DNA of 40,788 nt from JBBABP01 sp041657585 (lineage in GTDB: Bacteria; Patescibacteriota; Gracilibacteria; Absconditabacterales; Absconditicoccaceae), in assembly GCA_041657585.1 (NCBI GenBank), contig JBBABP010000003.1, positions 1 through 40,788 on the forward strand. The letters run 5' to 3'. Of the stretch, positions 1-10,545 are shown in pieces; the stretch's first letter is position 1, and each line of letters starts with the position of its first letter. A model generated the notes under the pieces. That model did no database searches. It worked only from the letters and a program-made list of their open reading frames with translations, and was not told the DNA's origin. A program made the translations under genes and the position numbers.

Positions 1-864
1 CAATATTCACATTTGAAAAATAGAGAATCATATATTTCGCAACAAAACTCATAAAAAAAGATAGAACGTTCAAAATGTTTTTCATAAAAAGCTTATCGGC
101 CCAAATACTTGAGAAAGCAATATTAAAATACCTATAAATCAGATTACAGTTCAAAGTTTCAAAAAAATAAATTCTGAAGCCAAAAGCATAATATATTTAA
201 GATTCGCCCATCAAGCAGAGTATGCAGGAAGATGAGGTTTTCTTCATTCACGATCAGCTAACAAACTTACTGGAAGTTCACACATTTTCATATGAGTAAG
301 TTTTGCCTTCACTACCATTTCTGACGCATACTCCCATCATCGTGATTCCATTTCCATTTTAATAAATGCATCTTTTGTTAATGCCCTCAATCAACTATTA
401 CAATCAGAAATTCATGCCCTGAAAAAAAGATTTATAAAAAAAGTAAGCAATGGTGTGCCTATATGCCTATTTTTCCATGGCATAGCTCACTTATGAATAT
501 TTCACTTGAGTCTTGTTCACATTACAAAATCATATCCTTCATCAAGTTTAGATATAAATCAATTCATCTCCATAAAATCGTATGTCCCATCAGCATCTCA
601 CATAATAATATAATCGCCTTGAATATAAGAAATACTATCAATATATGCTTTTCACAATCATTGTTTTGGTATGCTAATTACTCTAGCTCAAAGTTCCTCA
701 GCTGTTTTTTTTGTAATTCATCAATCAGTTGAGCTATCCATAATCAGACACTCTCATTTCAAATTATATTTTTGAAAAGCTTCAAATACTCTATTGATAG
801 CATATCTGATTACTGTTCATTCATTTAGAGCTGGAATTACTACGGTTATAAATTTAGATGTCAT
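1..864 (-). CDS. Family 2 glycosyltransferase, polyprenyl-phosphate sugar transferase type (3' end outside window)
   Basis: Read with TGA as Gly. The start ATG is at 864-862 and 288 codons remain open to the left edge, so the C-terminus is missing. The N-terminus VVIPALNEG is the GT2 nucleotide-binding strand; DSSTDGI is the usual second motif; GDADGTYD at about residues 89-96 is the DxD metal/nucleotide site; NSGLRAL near residue 165 fits the acceptor region. After residue ~240 the sequence becomes hydrophobic, indicating membrane segments as in dolichol-phosphate-mannose-synthase-like enzymes. Expected reaction: transfer of a sugar from a nucleotide donor to a polyprenyl phosphate at the cytoplasmic face. 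It is the last visible gene of a minus-strand envelope cluster that also holds an acyltransferase, a GtrA protein and a methyltransferase. The exact sugar cannot be told from sequence. Confidence 0.9.
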
Positions 865-902
865 TATTTTTATTATAAAAAATTAAATAATTCTGAATTA
901 TT

Positions 903-1379
903 TTATTTTTTTTCCAATAACTTTATGAATTTACAAGGGTTTCATCAATAAATTCAAGGATAAAGAATACTCTTAGTAACTATAGATCAAGCTCACACTA
1001 TGACATTATTACAAATATGCACACCAGGCAAAATAACAGAATTCATTCATATAAAAACATGATCTCATATTACGACTGGCTTTTCAATCATCTCTCAAAC
1101 ATATTCTATTAATCATAATGGTGGATGAAAATGAGAAAGTATTTTAACTCATCTAGTAAGCCAAACATCCTCTCATAATGTTACCAATTCAGGAGTTCTT
1201 CAATCAATATATACATCAAAAGCAAAAAAAACTTTTTTAAAGTTTTTAAATTTCACTCATCTTATTTTATGAATCCATCATATCAAACTATGTGGAAAGA
1301 CAAGAATCGAAGCAAATCGTCACAAAAATCATTTAATAAATTTCTTTAAATTCCCTATTTGATTCATTTCATTTCTCAT
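903..1379 (-). CDS. Left-handed beta-helix (hexapeptide) acyltransferase
   Basis: 158 residues from ATG at 1379. Hexapeptide periodicity is clear: KPVVIGDHVFIGMNSVILPG followed by VIVGAGSIVTKSI and a GGNPCK ending, the pattern of sugar/serine O-acetyltransferases. An upstream TLGEDVWLTRGVKILSH segment holds the coil and the histidine usually involved in catalysis. The likely role is O-acylation (probably acetylation from acetyl-CoA) of a sugar in the envelope polysaccharide made by the surrounding cluster. Its start codon shares one nucleotide with the TAA stop of the GtrA gene upstream (TAATG), so the two are probably translationally coupled. The substrate is unknown. Confidence 0.85.
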
Positions 1380-1786
1380 TACTTTTTATTACGAAAAATA
1401 AAATTTTGAATGATGAAATTTAATATAGTTAATATCAATAAAAACATAAAAGTAGTAATACCATAACTTCAAAAATAAGCATTTAGAATCGGCACAAAAA
1501 AAGACATTATCAATAAATTAAAAATTAACATTAAGGCAAATAGAAGCAGTTGATTTAGATTTTTTTTCTCTTTGTTTTTGAATGTAAATTTTTTTTGTAA
1601 ATAGAATACGATTGTTATATTGAATATCAAAATTCAAACAATCGAAAATATATATTTCCATTTTATTACATCAGATATAAAAAAAGCTATTAATGTATTT
1701 CATATCAAAGAGAATGCACCAACTATTCAGTATCTAACAAATTTCAAAATTATTTTTTTTGCAAAAGCATAAATATTTGTGGTCAT
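1379..1786 (-). CDS. GtrA-like membrane protein
   Basis: 135 residues, almost entirely hydrophobic, with four predicted membrane segments. The pattern matches the GtrA family: LKFVRYGIVGAFSLIWNTL at the N-terminus, a central YLQKKFTFKN turn, and a C-terminal QNFIFRNKK. GtrA proteins are thought to flip or help present polyprenyl-linked sugars for surface glycan modification, which fits the neighbouring GT2 and acyltransferase. The 5' end overlaps the 3' end of the methyltransferase by 37 nt, and its TAA overlaps the next ATG by one base. Function is inferred from family and context. Confidence 0.8.
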
Positions 1787-2472
1787 AATGTTTTTGATCT
1801 AATAGACAATAAAAAGGAAAAGTAGGTAATATTAAATAATATTTTACCAAAGAAATTCAACTTAGATTGTTGAATATTTTTTGCTTTTTGTTCTATTTTC
1901 TCGTATAATCGTTTTTGAAGATTATAGAATGGATAGCCTTTCTTGTATGATTGTATAACCTTCAATCCATAGAGAGAACATTCTTTTTCAAGTTCAGATA
2001 GAGTAAAATGTTTTAGATGTCATATATTTATATCACTTTTATATCTTTTTCATGATTGAGTTGTTAAAATAAGATATCATTTTTTATCAACCAATTGAGA
2101 TAAATTTTTAACAACTTGTTTCCAATCATATATATGTTCTATAACTTCACTACAAACAACAACATCATATAAATAATCAATATGAATATTTCCCTGTCAT
2201 AAATCTCATTGAAAAAAATCAATTCAAGGATAATTTTTTTTATTTTGAAAAATAATATCATCAGAAATATCAATCCCAGTATATTTTTTATTTGAAAACT
2301 TATTTTTAATGAGCGATAAAAGATATCAATCTCAACATCAAACATCTATTAAAGTAGTGAAAGATATTTTTTTTAATTGTTGAAGAATAAATCTATTTCT
2401 TAATCTAACTGAGGGATGATATGAATGTGAATTTTTCTGCTGACTCCACCATTTATTATAATTAATATTCAT
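1750..2472 (-). CDS. Class I SAM-dependent methyltransferase
   Basis: 240 residues. The SAM-binding motif I appears as LIDVGCGDGYLLSLI at about residues 40-54 (two of these glycines are TGA), motif II as YTGIDISDD, and the post-motif CSEVIEHIYDWKQV and GYLILTT match the Methyltransf_11/UbiE-like fold. C-terminal half ends in a hydrophobic segment (FNITYFSFLL). It sits in the envelope glycan cluster, so a sugar or lipid-linked glycan is a likely substrate, but this is inference. The start overlaps the preceding gene by 11 nt and its 3' end overlaps the GtrA gene. Confidence 0.85.
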
Positions 2473-3892
2473 GATTATATAAATTGAGATAAATGCAATA
2501 AACAATAGTATAAATTATAAAAGGAATAACGCTTACTGGATATCTAATAAATGCAAAATGAGTTAACAATCACAACATATGCACATTGGCATATAATGTG
2601 AACATAAATACAAATAAAAGCATTATAGTAACTAAACCAAATAACCACATATTTTTCATTTTTTTATATTTCATAACAAACATAATTAATGATATAACAA
2701 ATAGCAAAAACAATAAAATATAGTCTGGATGATAAAACATTTGCTGAAATGGCGCAATAAAGATATTAGACTGACTAATGTTGGCAAAAAATGAATTAAA
2801 TAGATTAGAATTTACTTGAATGCCTCAAGTATTCAATGCCACTCCAGTTGGATAGAAAATAAGAATAATTTTATTGAGTACGTAAGCGAAAACAATGGGC
2901 GACAAAAATAGTAATTGATATTTAAGTTCTCTAATTTTTCATTTTTTGAAAATATGATAAAAGATGGTGATTGAAAAAAGTGCCACTCAGGTTAGCATGA
3001 CTCATTCATTTCTGATAACACTAGAAATAAATCAAACGAATAATATTGGTAAAAGTATATTTGTATTTCATCAATAATCTTTTTCCCAATGAAATATCTG
3101 ATCAATTAAATAAAAAACAAAAACAAAAAGAAATACGCCTGCAGGAAAATTCCAATACGATCAAATACCATGCACAAAAACAAAAGGCAATGATGTGAAT
3201 ATATATCAACTTAAAGTAGCAAAAAATAGATTAGTTTTTCTTAAAAAAATTCAAAACAATATCAATATGGATATAAAATAGAACAAAGCAGAAGCAATAT
3301 TTGTATATCAATTAATGTCTCATTTTGATGAAAGCAAAAAATACGTATCGGTCAACGGAGCGAAAATATTTCTTTCTAATGCGCTTCATAAATATTCAGG
3401 GCTCGATTTATCAAGAACTAAACTTTTATTTTCACTAAATATTTTAGTTTTCAAATCCCGACCAGTTACGGCATCATCATCAAATGTTGGCATATGAAGA
3501 TTGATAGAAAACACCATAACTAATTTAAATAACACATACACTGTTATTCAGATAACAACATATTTTTGCCAGATTTTTAATCAATTAAATTGTTCTTTTA
3601 CTTTATGTAAATCTAACTTGATGTGATGAAAAATTTCTTTAACAAATCATTTATGTTTATTGTTTTTATAAATTAATAATCATAAACACACAACAAAAGT
3701 AATAACGGGGAATAATAATGACAAATGATTTAATATAATTCACTGCAAAAATAATTCAAACACAAAAAGTGATAATGCTGACACAAATCACAAAGCTAAT
3801 TGCTCAAAAATATTTATATATTTATGCTGATTGCAAAGTCGCAATATCAACAGTCATGTAAAAAACGCTAAAAATATAGGAATTAAAATCAT
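2462..3892 (-). CDS. Multi-pass membrane protein, probable GT-C-type glycosyltransferase
   Basis: 476 residues with about eleven hydrophobic segments. After the third or fourth segment lies MPTFDDDAVTGRDLK, an acidic loop like the external DD/DE motif of GT-C (GT39/GT83/ArnT-like) enzymes that take sugars from polyprenyl phosphate carriers. The arginine in VTGRD is CGG, a codon whose meaning here is uncertain (Arg or Trp). The C-terminal half is alternating hydrophobic stretches without a recognisable soluble domain. The stop TAA lies inside the methyltransferase start region (11-nt overlap) and only 3 nt separate it from the upstream gene. No close family could be named from sequence alone. 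Confidence 0.65.
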
Positions 3893-3895
3893 CTG

Positions 3896-4996
3896 TTATT
3901 TTTTCAAAATATAAATTTTTGCATAAGGCTGTCGAACAATTTCTTGTTGAACAGAAAACGTAAACTCTTTCCAAGTTAAAATTCATCATGAATATACTGG
4001 CTCTTTAAAATCAAATGGCGCTTGATTTCAATATGGGTTGTAAAAAAACATATAATTCACTCAAGTAATAACATTAAATTTCACATCAGGATAGATATGA
4101 TATTTTCATTCAAAATCAAAAGGATACGGAGCTATGAAAAATCATTGAGCTCATTTTGGAACTTTAGTTTTTATAAAATCCAAAAACTGATAAAAATCTG
4201 AACTTCTACCAACTCTACCATTTTCCATAATATTGGTTGCTGACATAATCTGTTTATATATTTTTACTTGATTGACCGTACTAAAAAAATCAAAAAATAT
4301 CCAAAAAAATACCAAAACTCCTACGCCAAATCAGACAGCTTTTCTTTTATTTTTACTATCAACACTAAATCGATACACCAATAAAGCAATAGCCAAAAGA
4401 ATAATAATTAGTGGAAAGAAAGCCTGATTAATATATTTTCCATTTCGCATAGGTCATTCAAGAAAATTTATTGTTCTAGGATTATATTCTTTGTATTCTA
4501 ACGCTTGTTTAAATCAGTTTGTAAATTTTTCAAAAAACGATAATTCTCAAATCTGTTGATTAAATTGTCCCCCAGTTAAATTCCCTTGAACTATCACAAC
4601 CACCTGTGCCTCTTTTGGAACTTGAGAAAAAAATTGCAATTTAGAAAAAGAAAAAATCTGATCAATATTCGCTAATCAATTAACTTGTAAATTTTCTCCT
4701 GGATAAATTTGTTGTCAGACCAAAAAGCCATATCAAATCATTCCATTCCCTTCAAGTTTTCAATTTAAATTTAAATAATCATTACTTCAAAGTTTATCCA
4801 ACAAAATAAAACACTGATTTGCACAAACAAAATCAACCTTTCAAAAATTCTCCTGAAAGCTAACAAATCATTGAGTTTGATATTTTGATGCATTTGTTAC
4901 AATAGGATTATAATTTTCAAACTGAGCATTAGTTAAATTAACAGAAAAAAAAATGGTAGCAAAGAACAAAAAATATTTTAAAACTGATCTAATCAT
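3896..4996 (-). CDS. Membrane protein with signal peptide, unknown function
   Basis: 366 residues. A clear signal peptide (MIRSVLKYFLFFATIFFS, probable cleavage after TNA) precedes a soluble extracytoplasmic region rich in beta-type sequence (for example LNWKLEGNGM, EAQVVVIVQGNLTGG), then two membrane segments (INQAFFPLIIILLAIALLVY and a Val/Phe-rich one after it) and a C-terminal soluble part ending in KIYILKK. No family is recognised. It is the first gene of the minus-strand envelope cluster and lies 3 nt upstream of the GT-C-like gene, so the two may act together in export or assembly of the glycan. The start ATG follows an AT-rich leader without a Shine-Dalgarno motif. Confidence 0.7.
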
Positions 4997-5014
4997 AATT
5001 GTTAAGTTAATAAT

Positions 5015-5902
5015 CTAAAATAAGGAAGTTTGCATAGGCGTATCTATTTTTCTTTTCAAATCATCCAATCATTTTTCAAATGAACGGAATCAATACTGCC
5101 CTACCAAAACTTTTTTATACTTCTCAAAATCTATCTGCATTTTAAAATCATTTATATTCAGATTCCTCATTTCTTCAATAAATTTAAGCTGAATTAAATC
5201 TCTACTTTTAGCGACAGCTTCTTTTCAATCGAAAAGTTTTTGCTTAATTTCTCAAGTTAATTCATCAATGTGCAAATAAATATTATCAATAGTCTGATAT
5301 TTTTTTATCAATTCTGATGCTTTTTTTGGTCAGATTCAAGCAACTCATTTTATATTGTCTGAGCTATCTCAAACTAATGCCAAATAATCTAAAATATATT
5401 GCGGTTGAAACATAAATTCTTGCAAAAATAATTTTGTGTCAGTTCTAATTCATTTCAAAGGATCAATTCCAAAAACATTCACGTCCAAAAGTTGCTTAAG
5501 ATCTTTGTCAGACGAATAAATATCTATAATCAGATTTTTGTCTTCTTTGAAATTGTGCACCAAAGTATGAATTATATCATCGGCCTCATAGCCATTCATT
5601 GTTAAATTTGGAATTCATAATTCTTGAACAATTTGCTTAGTGATTGGGATTTGGCTTTTAAAATCATCATCCATTTTTTTGCGATTTGCTTTGTATTCGG
5701 GAAATATATCGTGCCTAATCGTTTTCGTTGGTGCATCTCGAGCGATAATCAAATAGTCAGGTTTTTCTTGAAAAATTTTAAAAATCATACGAAAAAATCC
5801 ATAAACAACATTTGTGTTGTGTCAGTCTTTATCAGTCATGGTTGGAAAAGCATAGTACGCTCTGTAAAGAAATCCAGATCAGTCAATTAAAAATAATTTC
5901 AT
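5015..5902 (-). CDS. 5'-3' exonuclease (PolA N-terminal domain type, FEN fold)
   Basis: 295 residues. The N-terminus LIDGSGFLYRAYYAFP, the helical arch region RHDIFPEYKANRKKMDDDF, the acidic cluster GYEADDIIHT and YSSDKDLKQL, and the helix-hairpin-helix GDSSDNIKGVAGIGPKKA are the conserved elements of the PolA 5' nuclease. It would remove RNA primers and flaps during lagging-strand synthesis and repair. The size matches the stand-alone exonuclease domain, with no polymerase domain attached. Codon 55 is CGA where a bulky hydrophobic residue is usual (IIA-W-DAPTKT), supporting CGA=Trp; CGC in YKANRK is arginine. It stands just upstream of the envelope cluster on the same strand. Confidence 0.92.
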
Positions 5903-6063
5903 AAAAAATACTGATTGATAAAACAAGCAAAATTAATAAATTATATAAGCAATTTAATTCAAGTTGCAATATAATATAATATTTATTTATAAAATATGGC
6001 CAAAAAGGATTAAAAGCCAAAAAAGCCCTAATGCCATAAGATTTTAAAAAATAAAATTAAAAA
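5903..6063. other. AT-rich divergent spacer
   Basis: Divergent spacer between the exonuclease (minus) and the four-helix-bundle gene (plus). It holds TATAAT-like strings near 5972-5985 and a short run of GCCAAAAAAGCC-type repeats at 5998-6040 related to the AAAGC repeat family. No RNA gene is visible. Confidence 0.4.
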
Positions 6064-6420
6064 ATGGAATATCTAAAAACTTTTGAAAAATTATATATTC
6101 GACAAGAAAGCAAAGAATTATTTTTAGAAATATATAAAATAGTAAACGAAAAAACTTTTAAAGACTATTTTTATAAAGATCAAATATTAAGAGCAACTTT
6201 GTCTATAAGTAATAATATAGCTGAATGAAAAGAAAGATGAACAAATAAAGAATTTATTAGATTTTTATATATTGCTAGATGATCTTGTTGAGAAGTTAGA
6301 AATATGATAATAATTGCTAAAGAATTATTATTAATTGACAATAAAGTAACAGAATTAATAATGGATAAACTTATAAAAATTTCGTCATGAATCAAAAGGT
6401 TGATTGATACTAGATATTAA
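6064..6420 (+). CDS. Four helix bundle protein (23S rRNA intervening-sequence protein family)
   Basis: 118 residues. The family signature is ISNNIAEGKERGTNKEF followed by IRFLYIARGSCGEVRNM, matching S23/IVP four-helix-bundle proteins, whose molecular role is poorly known. Three of the glycines in this core are TGA. Codon 13 is CGA and lies in LYI-W-QESKELFLEIYKI, where the family has a conserved Trp before Gln, which supports CGA=Trp. The gene is not inside an rRNA here, so it is a free-standing copy, as is common in CPR genomes. It begins a plus-strand pair with tsaE. Confidence 0.85.
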
Positions 6421-6466
6421 ACTTTTTATGGCTTTCTATAGCTTTTTTAGCTTTTTTTTGCTTTCT

Positions 6467-6928
6467 ATGCTTATTTCTTCTACAAAAGAAATGCTTGAAT
6501 TTTGAAATCAGCTTGCGAAAAACAATAAAGTTCTACTTTTGAGCTGAGAATTGTGAGCTGGGAAAACAGTACTAACTAAATGATTTGCAAAATGATTGTG
6601 AATAAATTTTTCTCATGTAACGAGTCCAACATACGCTTATGTAAATATTTATGATGGAAAATTATTGCACATAGATATGTATAGAATAAATATATTTGAT
6701 GAGTTAATAGAAAAAGGGATAATAGATTTGATTCAAGAATACGAATATATCGTAATCGAACGACCTAAGTTTAAAGAAAAATTATGATTAAAAAATTATG
6801 TAGATATAAATATTAAAAAAATATCAGATAAAAAAAGAACGATAGAAATTGGAAAAGCCACAAAGGATTCAAAGGTGTCAAAGGCTTCAAAGCTAAAAAA
6901 GCCTCAAGGCCTTAAAGCATCAAAATAA
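6467..6928 (+). CDS. tsaE: tRNA threonylcarbamoyladenosine biosynthesis ATPase TsaE
   Basis: 153 residues. Walker A is SGELGAGKTVLTKG (first and third glycines TGA), followed by VTSPTYAYVNIY and HIDMYRI, the standard TsaE motifs; IEWPKF (CGA read as Trp) replaces the usual E-W segment. TsaE works with TsaB/TsaD in t6A37 formation on ANN-decoding tRNAs. The ATG at 6467 is preferred; an in-frame ATG at 6428 would add a Phe/Ser-rich leader encoded entirely by the GCTTTCTATAGC-type repeat. The last ~25 codons (SKVSKASKLKKPQ...) are also repeat sequence, so the gene is flanked on both sides by the repeat family. Confidence 0.9.
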
Positions 6929-6941
6929 TAAAGTCAAAATA

Positions 6942-6998
6942 GCTTTCTATAGTTTTTATTGCTTTCTATAGCTTTTATTGCTTTCTATAGCTTTTATT
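6942..6998 (+). repeat. Three tandem 19-bp units of the GCTTTCTATAGC repeat
   Basis: Units at 6942-6960, 6961-6979 and 6980-6998; the last two are identical (GCTTTCTATAGCTTTTATT) and the first differs by one base. Related degenerate copies occur at 6428-6466, 20461-20568, 38555-38652 and 40424-40512, mostly between genes. Confidence 0.85.
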
Positions 6999-7069
6999 GC
7001 CCCCTTTCCATATCTGTGAAATATTTTCACGCTTTGTCAACTCAAAGTAATCAGCTTTTGATTATTTTT

Positions 7070-7097
7070 TTGATTATTTACTAATCCAGCATATAAT
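7070..7097 (+). promoter_or_regulatory. Candidate promoter for the large secreted protein gene
   Basis: TTGATT at 7070-7075 and TATAAT at 7092-7097 with a 16-bp spacer, reading toward the gene at 7262. Match by eye only. Confidence 0.4.
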
Positions 7098-7168
7098 TAT
7101 ACTAAACATCTAATAGAATCTTGAATAATAAAATTAACATTAATTATGTAAATCTTTACATCAACAGT

Positions 7169-7213
7169 ACCTGCCTACCGGCAGGCAGGTTTGCGCGCCC
7201 CGCAACTGCGGGG
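7169..7213. repeat. Palindrome CCTGCCTACCGGCAGGCAGG plus a GC hairpin
   Basis: A near-perfect palindrome at 7169-7190 is followed by CCCCGCAACTGCGGGG (7198-7213), a 6-7 bp stem. The first motif recurs at 16461-16503, 32374-32394 and 38117-38137. They stand out as GC-rich islands in AT-rich DNA and look like mobile REP-type repeats; the second hairpin lies in the leader of the large secreted gene. Confidence 0.75.
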
Positions 7214-7261
7214 TATAAATGATATTAATTTGTATAAAATTTTAATAAATTATAAATTAAG

Positions 7262-10200
7262 ATGATTAAAATTAAAAAAATAATGAAATTAAAAAGTTTA
7301 TTAATCTGAACATTTGCATTACTTTGAATATTTTTTTGAATATTGAAATTATATGCATTTAACAATCTCCCATTTGGTGATAATTTAACATGAATGTTCT
7401 TATGAATAGAAAATAATTACACACCAGTTCATTTTAATTATTGATGAAATGATTTTGCTGGAATAATTTTTTGGACAACAAAAACAACATTAAGTTCTGC
7501 TCAAAACATAGCAACAGATGAATGAAGATTAGGATGATTTCAATCCATTAATTGTTCATGAAAATTAGAATGAATATATTATAATAATCAAAGATGACGA
7601 AGAATCTGGCCATTAGATACATGAAGCTTACAAATACTACAATCTTGAGATTCTTCTTACAATAATTTAACTATGTCATGATGATTTTTTACTGATTGTT
7701 ATAATGTTTCTGGTTATTCAAATATATCTTGAAATGAAGTTTATTGACAAATTCGACACAATCGATCTTGAACAGATTTTTCTATGATTGCTTGAATAGA
7801 CTACGACTTTTCATGAAATATACAAACATGAGACTGATTTTCTTGAAGTTTAAAAATATCAAATTCAATTGTTTCGTGACGAATATTTGATAGCCAATGA
7901 TGAATCTGACTTTTATCATTAAGTTGATCTTTAGATTATTGTTGAGATTGAACAACAAATACTTGAGAACAATGTGACGATTGAAATGCAATTAATTTAG
8001 ATTGATGTAATTCTTCCTGTCAACTGGAAACACCTTCATGTATGCTTTTGAATAACACACCTAAATATAGTTGAGATTTAGTGACATTTACATGAATAGC
8101 AAGTACTGGTGCAAAATTTATAAATATAAATTTTGGCGATGCGTATTCTTGAAATCGATCTTGAACATATACATGAACAACTTCAACATGACATACATAC
8201 ATTCAAAGCTGAATATTAACATCTACTTTAATTGTAAGCAATATTCTTTCATGAAGCCTTACAGGCATGTGTACATGATTAGTTACAATTCAAAATTCAG
8301 GGACAGCTATGTGTGTAAGTTTTACTTGAACACCAACAACACTTTATAGTTGAGAAAATATTATTTTCACTTGTACATGAGACAACGTCCAATGATATAG
8401 ATTAAACATTTTTTTAAGTTGAAACAGTTCGGCTTTTTACACAGACACACAAAATAATGAAACAGCAAATTCATATACTCGAACTGTTAACAACACACGA
8501 TGATGAAACACTTTTCCTATTTGAAATAATAATTTTATAGCTACATGTACTGTTTTGTGAAGTTGAAATAATACTGGACCTCAATGTGAAACAAATATAA
8601 ATTTCACAGTAATAAATACATGAATATGTTCAGATCCAAACTTCCAATGAGAATTAGTATTTGTTCCAAGTCCTTATTTAATAAGTACAAACGGTTATGA
8701 TTACTATTCAAACAGAACTTGAATTACAATAAACATAAAATCTTCTATTGTTTCTAATTTTTATTCAAGTTGAGATTTTTTACAAAGTACATTATCATGA
8801 ATTTCTTATACAACACATAGCTGATATAATATCACATTAAATAACGTAAATACTTGAAACTACTTTCATACAACATTTATAACATGAGCATGCTGACCAT
8901 ACCTTGATTACAATGATAACATTTTCGTAGATATGCTACCTCCTCCGCCAATCACATGATCAGATATTTTAAGTTGAATTTGTTCAAGTTGAACAATAAA
9001 TCTGAATTGGAATCAATCAATAGATACATGAGTCGGATTTCAAAAATATACTTGGGAAATTTCAAGCAACACTGGATTTGTTTGAATAATAAATTGAGAT
9101 ATATTAACATGATCAATCACTTGAACAAGCATAAACGCAAGTTTGTTATCATGAGCTACTCGATACCGAAGAGTTAAATCAATCGATTTGTTTTGACAAA
9201 CAACAACATCAACAACCAAATCATTTATATTATGAAATGAATATTGCACATGATTATCAACTTGATGTTGCACAAATTGTTTATGTAATTCTTGTTGATG
9301 AATTGGCATTAGAGCAACTATACCACGAATTAGAAATGCTTATTTAAGCAAAGCTTATATGTCAGATCCATTTGTAGTCGAATGATTAAGCTGATCACAA
9401 TTAGCTACAGTTTCAAAATGAATACTTTATATAAATTGAACTTGAATTTGAACAACATGAATGATTAATTCTTGAGATGAATTAAATATAGAACTTATAT
9501 CAAGTAATAAATATGATACCACAGTAAGTTCAGAAATTTCAATATGATGAAAACACGCTACATTTAATATAACAACAAAAATGGAATGAGATTCTCGATG
9601 AACTTGTAATATTAGTGATTCACAAAAAGAATCTGTTGAAGAATCATACAACACATTGAAATCAAATTATGAAGACAATTCAGAAACACTAAAAGAATTT
9701 TTACAAACAACAAGAAGTATGTTAAAAGATAATATAGATATTACACAAAACTGTTCTTTAAGATACATGTTAGAATTAATTGAATGAGATTTAGATAATC
9801 GATGATGAGGATGATGAGATACAAAAAACATAGATACAAGTTTACATATAGCGCCAAATTGTAAAAAATATTGAATATGATATGACTACGACAAACAAGC
9901 ATATTATTCTATTAGCATGCAAAATAGATATTTCTTTTTGACACGTGATTCTTTGATCAGACATATAGATTATTATAATGCTTGAGATTGTCATATAAAT
10001 ACTTATGAAAATGATTATTGAAATTATACCAATATTGAAGAAAATAAATATATCGCACCAAATGGCAAAATTTATACCATTTCTCAAGAATGATGAAAAT
10101 TCACTTCTTTAGAATTTACAACTAAAAAATATTTTGATTCATTGAGTTCTATACAAACATATATAGCCAAAAACAATCCAGCAAAATCAATTCGAGATCA

Positions 10201-10372
10201 TAGAATAGACACAACATTTACTCCGATGATACACGTTGCGCCAAATGGCAAAGAATATAAAATATACAAAACAGACAGATGATATATGTCATATAAATTA
10301 ATGAGTCAGGCAAATTATCACACAAGCTTAGATGAATTAGTAAATTTTATAGATAGAAAAAATAAGATATAA
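7262..10372 (+). CDS. Large secreted Gly/Ser/Thr/Asn-rich surface protein with Cys-rich repeat
   Basis: 1036 residues, uninterrupted when TGA is Gly. An N-terminal hydrophobic segment (LKSLLIGTFALLGIFFGILK) is a signal anchor or signal peptide. The body is extracytoplasmic beta-rich sequence. Residues ~225-253 carry CGDG, GEQCDDGN, DGCNSSC, the DUF4215 / myxococcal Cys-rich repeat pattern. Later regions contain further Cys pairs and fibronectin-like strands (GSGTINLNWNQSIDTG). A coiled, acidic segment near residues 800-840 leads to three C-terminal repeats beginning APNCK (~861), APNGK (~929) and APNGK (~990), each followed by Tyr-rich beta sequence. It is likely a secreted or cell-wall adhesin; no enzymatic motif was seen. 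It stands alone between a GC hairpin and a rho-independent terminator. Confidence 0.85.
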
Positions 10373-10386
10373 AAAAATGTAGTAGG

Positions 10387-10403
10387 GGCGATTATCAATC
10401 GCC
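10387..10403. repeat. Short inverted repeat GGCGATT/AATCGCC
   Basis: Perfect 7-bp stem with a 3-nt loop just after the stop of the large secreted gene, upstream of the terminator. It may be part of the 3' untranslated structure. Confidence 0.55.
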
Positions 10404-10423
10404 TAAATACATTATTCCAAAAA

Positions 10424-10450
10424 AAATCTCGCATTAAGCGAGATTTTTTT
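10424..10450 (+). terminator. Rho-independent terminator of the large secreted gene
   Basis: AAATCTCGC (10424-10432), loop ATTAA, GCGAGATTT (10438-10446), followed by a T run. A 9-bp perfect stem 52 bases after the stop codon. Confidence 0.85.
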
Positions 10451-10513
10451 ATTGATATGTTTTTTGAAGTTAATTTTTTCCTACTTCTTTTTTTTGTTGG
10501 TTTATAAGTGCCT

Positions 10514-10543
10514 TCATGGGCCGATAAGCGGCCATTCTGGCCG
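10514..10543. repeat. Two GC-rich inverted repeats directly downstream of a minus-strand gene
   Basis: CGGCCATTCTGGCCG (10529-10543; 6-bp stem, 3-nt loop) begins three bases after the stop codon of the 10546-11400 gene, and GGCCGATAAGCGGCC lies beside it and shares bases with it. They could act as a terminator, but no T run follows on the minus strand; their place immediately after a GC-rich C-terminal cassette resembles the cruciform that follows variable regions of diversity-generating retroelements. Confidence 0.7.
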
Positions 10544-10545
10544 GC

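Noticed and set aside
6428..6466. Upstream ATG for tsaE adding MAFYSFFSFFLLS
   Set aside because: This stretch is the dispersed GCTTTCTATAGC repeat, and the family starts near the 6467 ATG.
8071..8349. Standard-code reading frames on both strands inside 7262-10372
   Set aside because: They are shadows of the large gene, which is continuous only with TGA as Gly and has a consistent signal, Cys repeat and C-terminal repeats.
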